39,484 nucleotides of DNA, taken from positions 1 to 39,484 of the forward strand of contig JAJRTN010000126.1 in NCBI GenBank assembly GCA_024278275.1. Reading direction: 5' to 3'. The DNA is from Candidatus Hydrogenedentota bacterium. GTDB taxonomy: Bacteria > Hydrogenedentota > Hydrogenedentia > Hydrogenedentales > JAJRTN01. Made by a program: the position numbers and the translations under genes. Under the pieces are notes generated by a model. That model saw only the letters and a program-made list of their open reading frames with translations, was not told the DNA's origin and did not search any database. Of this stretch, positions 1 to 6,504 are shown piece after piece (the first letter of the stretch is position 1; every line of letters starts with the position of its first letter).

Positions 1-330
1 ATGGTGGACCATGAATCCATTCGGAAGAGCTCTGGCAATGTCTTTGCCGATCTTGGTGTAGCCACCCCCCCGGAAGCGTTGGCCAAAGCGGAATTGGCCC
101 GCCGGATTGGGGCGATCATCCAAGAGAGGAAACTCACGCAGAAACGCGCCGCCGCGTTGCTCGACATCGACCAAGCCAAGGTGTCGGCCCTCTCCCGAGG
201 CCAACTGCGCGGTTTCTCCACCGACCGCCTCTTTCGCTTCCTCAACGCCCTTGGGCAGGATATAGAGATTACCGTGCGCGCCAAACCAAAATCCCGCAGC
301 AAAGCGCGCGTCCAAGTGGTAGCGTATTGA
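1..330 (+). CDS. XRE-family helix-turn-helix protein, probable antitoxin/regulator
   Basis: The 109-residue protein has a helix-turn-helix at about residues 45-75 (KLTQKRAAALLDIDQAKVSA) with the Q-x-x-A-A-x-L-L pattern of XRE/HigA-type DNA-binding domains. A basic C-terminal tail follows (KPKSRSKAR). Small single-HTH proteins of this type are usually antitoxins that bind both their own promoter and a RelE/HigB-type toxin, whose gene commonly lies just upstream. The window begins exactly at this ATG, so the upstream partner and promoter cannot be seen, and a longer reading frame upstream cannot be excluded. It lies on the opposite strand to the CRISPR genes and ends about 200 bp from the end of cas6. 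The HTH assignment is firm. The toxin-antitoxin role is inference. Confidence 0.75.
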   Translation: MVDHESIRKSSGNVFADLGVATPPEALAKAELARRIGAIIQERKLTQKRAAALLDIDQAKVSALSRGQLRGFSTDRLFRFLNALGQDIEITVRAKPKSRSKARVQVVAY

Positions 331-434
331 CGCGCGCTCTTATCTGTCGTAGTGTGCTGGAATGGCGACGGAAATCGCCGGCTCAAGGGCGATAGCTGCT
401 GTTCATGGCCGGCCGCGGGGGCGGCGGCAACAGG

Positions 435-460
435 CATTCCCACGGGGGACCGTGGGAATG
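435..460. repeat. Perfect 11-bp-arm hairpin with GGGA loop
   Basis: Arms CATTCCCACGG (435-445) and CCGTGGGAATG (450-460) pair perfectly around the loop GGGA. The hairpin lies in the 204-bp gap between the HTH gene and the 3' end of cas6, where no gene is visible. It has no T-run on either side, so it is not a classical Rho-independent terminator. It shares its loop with two hairpins at 15889-15908 and 15974-15993 although the arms differ, which suggests a family of small intergenic palindromes. Confidence 0.7.
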
Positions 461-486
461 AGACACTTTATGGGGCAGTTCCACTC

Positions 487-513
487 CTGTCCAAAACAGC
501 TTTTCCTGGACAG
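487..513 (-). terminator. Possible terminator hairpin downstream of cas6
   Basis: CTGTCCA (487-493) pairs with TGGACAG (507-513), and the interior AAA and TTTT can partly extend the stem. It lies about 20 bp beyond the cas6 stop in the direction of cas6 transcription. There is no clear T-run after the stem, so a terminator role for the adaptation/effector operon is only suggested by position. Confidence 0.35.
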
Positions 514-534
514 CAGTGACGCAAATACTTGAAA

Positions 535-1542
535 TCAGGTTTCACGGATATTCATGGAAAGGCACGATGCCGGTCCGCCTTCACTGTCCCCGCCGGGCGC
601 GTCCACACGGTACTTGCCCAGGCCAAAGGCACTGGCTTTGCCGAGATGGAGCTGTTCGCCCCAGAGAAGGTAGGGAAGCAGCTCCGGGGCGGGGCAGGTG
701 TAGGTGGCGCTTCCGGTGAAGCCGCCGAGTTGCATGCGCACCTGCTGGCGGCTGGAGTAGCGGCTCCAGTCCTGCCAGGCCACATGGGATGCCCGGGTCT
801 CGGTGGCGCGGGCGGCTTCGAGCAGGGGATGCACATCGTGGTCGGGTTCGCCGTCGCAGAAGAAGTAGCCGAGGGCCCCGAGGCGGCGCAGGAGCGCGGG
901 AAAGAGGTTGCCCAAGGCCGGCTCCTCGCAGAAGTGTCCTTTCACCTTCAGCCGCATGGGCGTCTCGAAGGTAATGCGAAGGTCCCGGTCCTCAAGCGCC
1001 TTCGCACGATCGGCCACGCCGGAGGAGTCGATGGTCGGAGCCTCCCCTTCGAGACGCTCGGAAGCATGGTCATAGACCGTGCGTTCACGCCCGTCCTCCA
1101 TGGCCGTGAGGGATAGTAGCGATGCCTTCGCGCGGTCGCGCCCGAGGCCCGCGCCGGCCATTTCCTCGAAAGCGTAGATGAACTGGGGCAGGTATTCATT
1201 GGCTTTGCCCACGATACAAAGCCCCACATCGAGGGCTTCCCCGGCTTCATACCGGGTTTTCAGGTCCGCGGGCGGCTCTATGACGAAGGGGTGCGGCGCG
1301 TAGGGGTAGCGCCGCATCATCGCGGTTCTCTCCGGCACGGGGGTTTCGAAGCATACACTGTAGGCGCAACGGTGCCGCAGCAGGCAGGCGGGACAGTTCT
1401 TTCGCGGCAGGGCGCAAGCGACCTTCTTGAAGGCGAAGCCCAGGGCGCCGCGGAAGGTCGCGCCCTTGTAGGCCGGCAGCAACATGGCTTCTTCGGTGCG
1501 GAAGTGGACGGTATAGCGCCGGGCGTAAAGTTTGTCCAGCAT
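535..1542 (-). CDS. cas6: CRISPR pre-crRNA endoribonuclease Cas6
   Basis: This 335-residue RAMP-fold endoribonuclease would cut the long array transcript within each repeat to give crRNAs carrying an 8-nt repeat-derived 5' handle. The diagnostic C-terminal glycine-rich RAMP loop is visible near residues 295-310 (LHLGKASAFGLGKYRV). The N-terminal half has a cysteine cluster at about residues 50-65 (CPACLLRHRC, then C), typical of the PF10040-type Cas6 subgroup. The gene starts 3 bp after the stop of the CARF-HEPN gene, so the two are probably co-transcribed and translationally coupled. It is the last gene of the minus-strand cas1-cas2-csm6-cas6 group, which lies downstream of the array. Length is slightly above that of classical Cas6 (about 250-300 residues), as expected for this subgroup. 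The catalytic residues cannot be assigned confidently by eye. Confidence 0.9.
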   Translation of the reverse strand: MLDKLYARRYTVHFRTEEAMLLPAYKGATFRGALGFAFKKVACALPRKNCPACLLRHRCAYSVCFETPVPERTAMMRRYPYAPHPFVIEPPADLKTRYEAGEALDVGLCIVGKANEYLPQFIYAFEEMAGAGLGRDRAKASLLSLTAMEDGRERTVYDHASERLEGEAPTIDSSGVADRAKALEDRDLRITFETPMRLKVKGHFCEEPALGNLFPALLRRLGALGYFFCDGEPDHDVHPLLEAARATETRASHVAWQDWSRYSSRQQVRMQLGGFTGSATYTCPAPELLPYLLWGEQLHLGKASAFGLGKYRVDAPGGDSEGGPASCLSMNIRET

Positions 1543-1545
1543 GGC

Positions 1546-2913
1546 CTAACGCCCCGTCCCGGCCGCCTGGCGAATGGCCTGGACGTAGGGTTGATAGATG
1601 TTCTCCCCCGCGGTCACCCCAAAGCAATCCAGGAGCGTACGCAGCGTTTCCAGCATGCCCTCCTCGTCTTTCTCCAAGGCATCCAGGATATCCTGCCTGT
1701 TCAGTCCCTGGAACCCGTGGGCGATGATGGAACGATTGCGCAGCTTGCGGGCACGGCCGAACACCGGCATCGTCTCCAGGAACAGGCGAAAACGCACCCG
1801 CCGGTCCGGGGCCAGGCCGTTCTCCTCCTGCTCCACGAGAAATTGAAGCGTCTTCTCCATGACGGGCGTGCTGGCTCTCGGGGCGAGATCGGCCTTTTGC
1901 AGGAAGCCGATCAAGCCCGGTACGGATTCCGCCCACTTCTTGAAGGCATTGTCAGACTTCACCGTGCCGTCGAAGGTGAGATCCGACACTTCGCCGAGGG
2001 CCGTTTGCAACCCCGACTCCATGAGGCGCCACACGCGCCCGAGAAAATCACAGCACTCGTTCCGTTCCCATTTCACCACCGCGTTCCAGTAGAGGTCGCG
2101 CAGGGCGGCGCTGCGGTCCCCCAGCGCGAGCAGGCCCGCTTCTTCCAGCCAGCCATCGGGCACGACAGCCTCCCCGGTACGCGCCAGCTCCGTGAGAATC
2201 CGGTGATGGGCGGCAAAGTCGAAATTGAGCCGGGCGGCGGCCGCCGCCGCGATATGCTGAGCGGTCTCAGGATGACCCCTGTTCGCCGCCACGGCGCTAA
2301 AATCATAGCGTTCCAGCAGCCGCTCCAGTCCCTCGCGGCGGTACGAATCCAACACCTGCGCCCCCACGGCCAGCGGCGTGGCCACCGTGTTCCCCTGCCC
2401 CACCACCAGGGCGCGGCACTTTTCGCGGAAGTGCCCAATGGCCGCCAGCAGGAGGGCGGTGATGCAGGCGGGCGTGCCGCCCGCGCAGAGCACGTAGACC
2501 ACGTCCGCCCGGGCAGTCTTTCGGGTGACCACCTTCCTTTGGAAAAAGCTGAGCATCGCGTCATAGCGGAAGGGTTCCTGGTCGATCATTACGACTTGCG
2601 GAGTGTTGCCCAGTTCTTCCCGGAGCATCCGCGCCAGCACCCTGGCGCACGAGACCGTGTCCCCCGCGCGGAATCGTTCATTCGCCTGGTCCGTGGCCAC
2701 CAGCAGCACCTTCGACACCTTTCGCCCCTGCTCCAGTTCAACCTGGCGCAACGCGGCGCTCAGCATGGGCATGCTCAGCCGGGCCTTGCAGGCATCGTAT
2801 TCCGCGTCGATGCGTTCCCCCTCGGCCCGAAGCCTTTTCGAGTCCAGCGGCGCGCCGTTTTCCTGGAGGTCACGTTGCCCCACATTGGCGATAAGACAGA
2901 TCGTTGTTTCCAC
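1546..2913 (-). CDS. csm6: CARF-HEPN ancillary ribonuclease, Csm6/Csx1-like
   Basis: The 455-residue protein has an N-terminal Rossmann-like CARF domain (about residues 1-190). It contains the loop-strand VLLVATDQ and a second conserved loop at LCAGGTPACITALL, matching the GGTP signature of Csm6-type CARF sensors of cyclic oligoadenylate. The C-terminal helical region ends in a HEPN nuclease motif, R394-x4-H399 (RNRSIIAHG). Such proteins are non-specific RNases activated by the cyclic oligoadenylate made by Cas10 after target-RNA binding. The start is GTG at 2913, preceded by GGAG with 7-nt spacing. It overlaps nothing upstream (139 bp to cas2) and leads directly into cas6. The exact subfamily (Csm6 or another CARF-HEPN group) is not settled, but the CARF and HEPN calls are solid. 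Confidence 0.85.
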   Translation of the reverse strand: METTICLIANVGQRDLQENGAPLDSKRLRAEGERIDAEYDACKARLSMPMLSAALRQVELEQGRKVSKVLLVATDQANERFRAGDTVSCARVLARMLREELGNTPQVVMIDQEPFRYDAMLSFFQRKVVTRKTARADVVYVLCAGGTPACITALLLAAIGHFREKCRALVVGQGNTVATPLAVGAQVLDSYRREGLERLLERYDFSAVAANRGHPETAQHIAAAAAARLNFDFAAHHRILTELARTGEAVVPDGWLEEAGLLALGDRSAALRDLYWNAVVKWERNECCDFLGRVWRLMESGLQTALGEVSDLTFDGTVKSDNAFKKWAESVPGLIGFLQKADLAPRASTPVMEKTLQFLVEQEENGLAPDRRVRFRLFLETMPVFGRARKLRNRSIIAHGFQGLNRQDILDALEKDEEGMLETLRTLLDCFGVTAGENIYQPYVQAIRQAAGTGR

Positions 2914-3052
2914 GCGCTTTCTCCAATACTTTCCGTTTCCCCAGGTTGCGGTTCAATAAACCGTAATCGTAACCCTTCACGACCCGGGAAACGGCGGCAA
3001 AGAGGGCCATTGGCACCGGGGCCGAAAAGCGGGGGACACCTTCCTCTCCCAC

Positions 3053-3379
3053 TTACAATACCATCACCTCGGGATCCATGTCGGGTTGGGCCGGGCCGCC
3101 GCCCTGCCGGTCGATGGTCCACGACGCCGCGAAGTCCGCCGCGCAAATGGGGAAGATCTGGATGAAGAGCCGCTGTTTCCGCTGTTCCTCCTTCTCCCGC
3201 TCCCCATGTTCCCGCACGATTCTTTCGAGAGTGCGCCGAAGCGCGTCCCGCTGTTCCGGGCTCAAATCCCCCAGGAAAGCGCTGAACTGCGCGCGGATCA
3301 TGCCCGCGTCCCGGCAGCTTCGTTCCGCCAGGAGCCGAAGCCGGTCGTCGCCGATGTCATAGGCCACAAGGGTCTGCAC
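3053..3379 (-). CDS. cas2: CRISPR adaptation protein Cas2
   Basis: This 108-residue ferredoxin-fold protein dimerises between two Cas1 dimers to form the spacer integrase. The N-terminal strand LVAYDIGDDRLR carries the conserved aspartate after the first beta-strand, and RAQFSAFLGDLS matches the family's R-x-Q-x-S-x-F segment. The start is GTG at 3379, preceded by a GAGGTGA Shine-Dalgarno element. It begins 9 bp after the cas1 stop, so the two are one transcriptional and translational unit. The length is normal for the family, with a slightly extended C-terminus. The 139 bp between its stop and the csm6-like start shows no gene. Confidence 0.92.
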   Translation of the reverse strand: MQTLVAYDIGDDRLRLLAERSCRDAGMIRAQFSAFLGDLSPEQRDALRRTLERIVREHGEREKEEQRKQRLFIQIFPICAADFAASWTIDRQGGGPAQPDMDPEVMVL

Positions 3380-3388
3380 GGGCTCACC

Positions 3389-4399
3389 TCACCACGCCGC
3401 CACGTAAGGCCGGTGGGCCTGCGCGTTGAGCAACACCGCGGCTATTTCCCGTGCCTCCGATTTAATAAGGTCCACGAGCTTCGTCTCCCTCCCTTCGTAT
3501 CGCATCCGCTGATTCAGTCGCTTCAACACCCGCGTCGCCAGTTTTTTTCGACTCGCCCCGTCCAGGTGGCCCTCTTCGTCAAACGCGGGAAGCCATCCCT
3601 TCGAGAAAGACGCCACCATCACGCGATCCACCGCCATCTGGCGGAACTCCTCGATAAAATCGAATACCAGCGTCGGCTTGTTGTCCCGGTAGGCGTGCAG
3701 GAAACCCGCGTAGGGATCCAGCCCCACCACCATCAGTACGCTCCAGATGCGGGAATAGAGAATACCATAACCGTAGTTCAGGCACGCGTTGAAGGGATCC
3801 TTCGCCCCCCGGCGCTTACGCTTTTCAAAGTGCGCCGCGGCGGGCAACACCGCACGGATGCCCGACCAGTAGGCCCGTGCCGCCCGCGCCTCGCGGTTCA
3901 TCAGGGAAGTGCGGAGTTCCGACAGCGATCTCCCCGGCAGGGCCAGCATCTCCTCCAGGAGCCGGTCCACTTCCACGGACGCCGCCCGAAGCTGCTCGAA
4001 GGTTTTCGGAGCGCTTTTCTTGCGTGATTTGCCGAAGTAGCGCAGGTTGGCCGCCTGGTTGCGGAGTTTCCCTTCAAGAAAGGCCTTTGCCAGCGCCACG
4101 CCGCGCCCGTCTTCAACCGCCAGCAATTGCTGGCGGCGCAATGCCGCCCGACCAAAGGATTCCGGCGGAATCACCTTCGCGTAAGGCTCGCCCCGGTAGT
4201 TCAGGAAGGTGATCACCACCCCGTGCCGTGCCGCAAGCGACAGGGCGTCCGACGATACCGTGATGCCCTTGCCCGTCACCAGGATGTTTGTCACCTCCGA
4301 CGCCGGAACCTCCACCGCCGCCTTTCCCTTACGACGAATCACCAATCGCCGGCTGCGCTTGCCCAGCGACGTGCCAAATTCCGTTAACACCAGTTCCAT
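3389..4399 (-). CDS. cas1: CRISPR integrase Cas1
   Basis: This 336-residue integrase inserts new spacers at the leader end of the array. The catalytic elements are visible: Glu in NREARAARAYW, His in LDPYAGFLH and Asp in TLVFDFIEEFR. The N-terminus MELVLTEFGTSLGKRSRRLV is typical of Cas1. I place the start at 4399 because GGGGGAG precedes that ATG by 6 nt and family similarity begins there. The same frame stays open upstream to 4537, which would add 46 residues in which KKGWISYNGFEL occurs twice. That extension is the in-frame translation of a 37-bp direct duplication at the array edge and is unlikely to be real protein. The gene lies 119 bp from the last repeat, on the strand on which the array is transcribed. 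Confidence 0.93.
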   Translation of the reverse strand: MELVLTEFGTSLGKRSRRLVIRRKGKAAVEVPASEVTNILVTGKGITVSSDALSLAARHGVVITFLNYRGEPYAKVIPPESFGRAALRRQQLLAVEDGRGVALAKAFLEGKLRNQAANLRYFGKSRKKSAPKTFEQLRAASVEVDRLLEEMLALPGRSLSELRTSLMNREARAARAYWSGIRAVLPAAAHFEKRKRRGAKDPFNACLNYGYGILYSRIWSVLMVVGLDPYAGFLHAYRDNKPTLVFDFIEEFRQMAVDRVMVASFSKGWLPAFDEEGHLDGASRKKLATRVLKRLNQRMRYEGRETKLVDLIKSEAREIAAVLLNAQAHRPYVAAW

Positions 4400-4426
4400 C
4401 GACCACTCCCCCGTGGGTGACCTCGT

Positions 4427-4535
4427 CAGTTCAAAACCATTGTAGCTTATCCAACCCTTCTTCTTGAAGAGCATGGAGAAGGGAACGGGACCCGAGAGCA
4501 GTTCAAAACCATTGTAGCTTATCCAACCCTTCTTC
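4427..4535. repeat. 37-bp perfect direct duplication flanking a 35-bp insert, beside cas1
   Basis: Bases 4427-4463 and 4499-4535 are identical over exactly 37 bp. They start CAGTTCAAAACC and end AACCCTTCTTC, and the bases on both outer sides differ. The intervening 4464-4498 is 35 bp. The CRISPR repeat here is 37 bp and the spacers are mostly 35-41 bp, so this unit has array-like dimensions but is out of register. The right copy consists of 20 bp of cas1-side flank plus the first 17 bp of the terminal degenerate repeat. The 72-bp period preserves the reading frame, which is why cas1 appears to have an N-terminal extension. Confidence 0.9.
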
Positions 4536-6142
4536 ATCAGGTCATGGGGGGCAATGTCTCTAGACGATGCGGCACTCTTTGTGCTGCGTGAGTTTCGATC
4601 CCTTCTTCATCAGGTCATGGGGGGCAATAGCACTTCAGCGCAAAATCCTTATTGTCGCTGACTCCAGTGTTTCGATCCCTTCTTCATCAGATGGCAATAA
4701 TAGAAAAATAACCGGCGATTTACGTGAATGTCGCTGACTCCAGTGTTTCGATCCCTTCTTCATCAGGTCATGGGGGGCAATCGGACTACGTGTGCATTGA
4801 AGCGTATGCGCCCGGGGCGGTTTCGATCCCTTCTTCATCAGGTCATGGGGGGTAATTGCCAGATTAACCCAAATGCCCGCCGTAGGGTATCCTTGTTTCG
4901 ATCCCTTCTTCATCAGGTCATGGGGGGTAATAGGGTACGAAGGGAGGCTGAGCATCGATGGCAACAACGTGGTTTCGATCCCTTCTTCATCAGGTCATGG
5001 GGGGTAATTAACCTAACAAACAAGGAGAAGAAAATGGACAGCAAAACGCTACTCGTTTCGATCCCTTCTTCATCAGGTCATGGGGGGTAATATTTAAAAA
5101 GTTATCCGATTTTTCGGACTGCGATTGGTTTCGATCCCTTCTTCATCAGGTCATGGGGGGTAATGCGTGCATGGGTCAGTATTTCGCGCCGTGTGACCAG
5201 TTTCGATCCCTTCTTCATCAGGTCATGGGGGGTAATAACGCCGGAGTGGGAGCTCCATACGGACGGTGTAGGTGTTTCGATCCCTTCTTCATCAGGTCAT
5301 GGGGGGTAATTGGTACATCAACACCCACCTACCTTACATCGGCCTCGCCAAGTTTCGATCCCTTCTTCATCAGGTCATGGGGGGTAATGACCTGAGAACA
5401 TGAAAGACGTGTGTGTTTGTCAGGGCGTTTCGATCCCTTCTTCATCAGGTCATGGGGGGTAATCTCCATCGCGGACGGTGGCGAACTGGATTTGTGGCGC
5501 TTGTTTCGATCCCTTCTTCATCAGGTCATGGGGGGTAATAAACTAGGAGGATCTGGGAATATGAAAAACGTGTGTGTGTTTCGATCCCTTCTTCATCAGG
5601 TCATGGGGGGTAATGCCGGCACAGAGAGGGGATCACGATGACCAGTACCTGTTTCGATCCCTTCTTCATCAGGTCATGGGGGGTAATAGTTCGAAACGTT
5701 AAACGATTTTTCAGACTGTGAGTGTGTTTCGATCCCTTCTTCATCAGGTCATGGGGGGTAATGAAAAATGGTGCCGCGAATGTGTTGATGATGATGGAGG
5801 TTTCGATCCCTTCTTCATCAGGTCATGGGGGGTAATAATTACGGAACTGGTCTATGCGGAGCGGGTCAACGACCTCGTTTCGATCCCTTCTTCATCAGGT
5901 CATGGGGGGTAATCGTGCGATAATTGTGGGGAAACGGTGCTGATTGCCGTTTCGATCCCTTCTTCATCAGGTCATGGGGGGTAATAGGGTGGTACGCGCC
6001 GACGCAGAGGGGGAGTCATGGTAACCAGTGTTTCGATCCCTTCTTCATCAGGTCATGGGGGGTAATAGACGTCGGAAAGAATGAACGCCGTCACCTGCTG
6101 AAATTGTTTCGATCCCTTCTTCATCAGGTCATGGGGGGTAAT
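4519..6142 (-). CRISPR. Type III-A CRISPR array, 22 repeats and 21 spacers, transcribed leftward
   Basis: The 37-bp repeat reads on the plus strand GTTTCGATCC...GGGGGGTAAT. On the transcribed minus strand it ends GGGATCGAAAC, resembling the ATTGAAAC-type 5' handle of type III crRNAs. Repeat starts are 4519 (degenerate), 4592, 4669 (30 bp, contracted), 4745, 4820, 4895, 4972, 5055, 5128, 5200, 5274, 5352, 5427, 5503, 5578, 5651, 5726, 5800, 5877, 5949, 6030 and 6106. Spacers are 35-46 bp. The four full or degenerate repeats nearest cas1, and the contracted one, end in CAAT. All others end in TAAT. The degeneracy at the cas1 side and the handle orientation place the leader at the right (6143 onward) and the oldest units at the left. 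The array lies between csm5 and cas1, all on the minus strand. Confidence 0.97.
4653..4766. repeat. 38-bp direct duplication straddling a spacer-repeat junction
   Basis: Bases 4653-4690 and 4729-4766 are identical over 38 bp and differ at both outer edges. Each copy is 16 bp of spacer (TGTCGCTGACTCCAGT) plus the first 22 bp of a repeat. The intervening 4691-4728 is 38 bp. This explains why the repeat at 4669 is contracted and why the next spacer (4699-4744) is 46 bp and ends like its neighbour. If one copy plus the insert is removed, a normal repeat, 40-bp spacer, repeat order is restored. Confidence 0.88.
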
Positions 6143-6314
6143 ACGGGCTTTTCAAGGACTTACGCAGGTTTTGCCGCCGTGAGGCCCCAAGTTGTTTCAT
6201 CCTAAGATCCTCCGTGGTATGGGTTTATCGATGTCATTCGCTCCTTTTCGAATCTGGGGGTGGCAGGGGGCCGGTCCAGGCGCTCAAACCGTGTTTTTTA
6301 CCCGGTGTTTTCAT
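6129..6314 (-). other. Three abutting tiny ORFs within the leader (26, 11 and 23 codons)
   Basis: On the minus strand, 6314-6234 encodes 26 residues beginning MKTPGKKHGL, with AAGGA 6 nt upstream of its ATG. Its TGA overlaps the next ATG (ATGA), which opens an 11-residue frame (6237-6202) preceded by AAGGAG. That frame stops in TAG just before an ATG at 6200 with GGAGG 8 nt upstream. The third frame runs 23 codons and stops inside the first CRISPR repeat. Such spacing resembles translational coupling, but the peptides have no recognisable similarity and chance is quite possible. Recorded as an observation, not as genes. Confidence 0.2.
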
Positions 6315-6364
6315 GGCAAGTCCTTATAGAGGCATTTGCGAAATTGAGGTTTTTGATTCGTGCC
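6143..6364 (-). promoter_or_regulatory. CRISPR leader region
   Basis: This AT-richer stretch lies immediately upstream (minus sense) of the first repeat and should hold the array promoter and the integration-guiding sequence. Read on the minus strand it ends CTGCGTAAGTCCTTGAAAAG shortly before the repeat. A TATAAG element lies at about 6325-6331, but no good -35 box is spaced from it, so the promoter is not resolved. The leader call rests on the repeat polarity and on the decayed repeats being at the opposite end. Confidence 0.65.
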
Positions 6365-6405
6365 ATCCTGTATGTTGCGGCTAGGATAGCCGCAACATAC
6401 AGGAT
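6365..6405. repeat. Perfect 19-bp-arm hairpin between csm5 and the leader
   Basis: ATCCTGTATGTTGCGGCTA (6365-6383) is the exact reverse complement of 6387-6405, around the loop GGA. It lies 99 bp beyond the csm5 stop in the direction of transcription and just outside the leader, so it could separate the csm operon from the array. It lacks a T-run on either strand. Its central core GCGGCTAGGATAGCCGC resembles the GCGGCTGGAAGCCGC hairpin at 16084-16102, which points to a dispersed palindromic element. The flanking stretch 6406-6504 shows no gene. Confidence 0.85.
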
Positions 6406-6504
6406 CATGTGTAGGTTTCACTGAAAATCTTCTTTTCACAAATGGCACTTATAACATACCCTGTTGCGTTTTTTCGAAGGTGGTGGCCGGTTGGCGTGTG
6501 TTTT

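Noticed and set aside
1291-3165. Very long open frames antisense to csm6, cas6 and many other genes
   Set aside because: They mirror codon use of real genes on the other strand in GC-rich DNA and show no domain features.
4400-4537. N-terminal extension of Cas1 by 46 residues with a repeated KKGWISYNGFEL
   Set aside because: It is the translation of the DNA duplication at the array edge. The ATG at 4399 has a strong Shine-Dalgarno and is where Cas1 similarity begins.
4635-6205. Open frames through the array encoding repeated FDPFFIRSWGV-type or SLLHQVMGGN-type peptides
   Set aside because: They are translations of the CRISPR repeat itself and change frame with spacer length.
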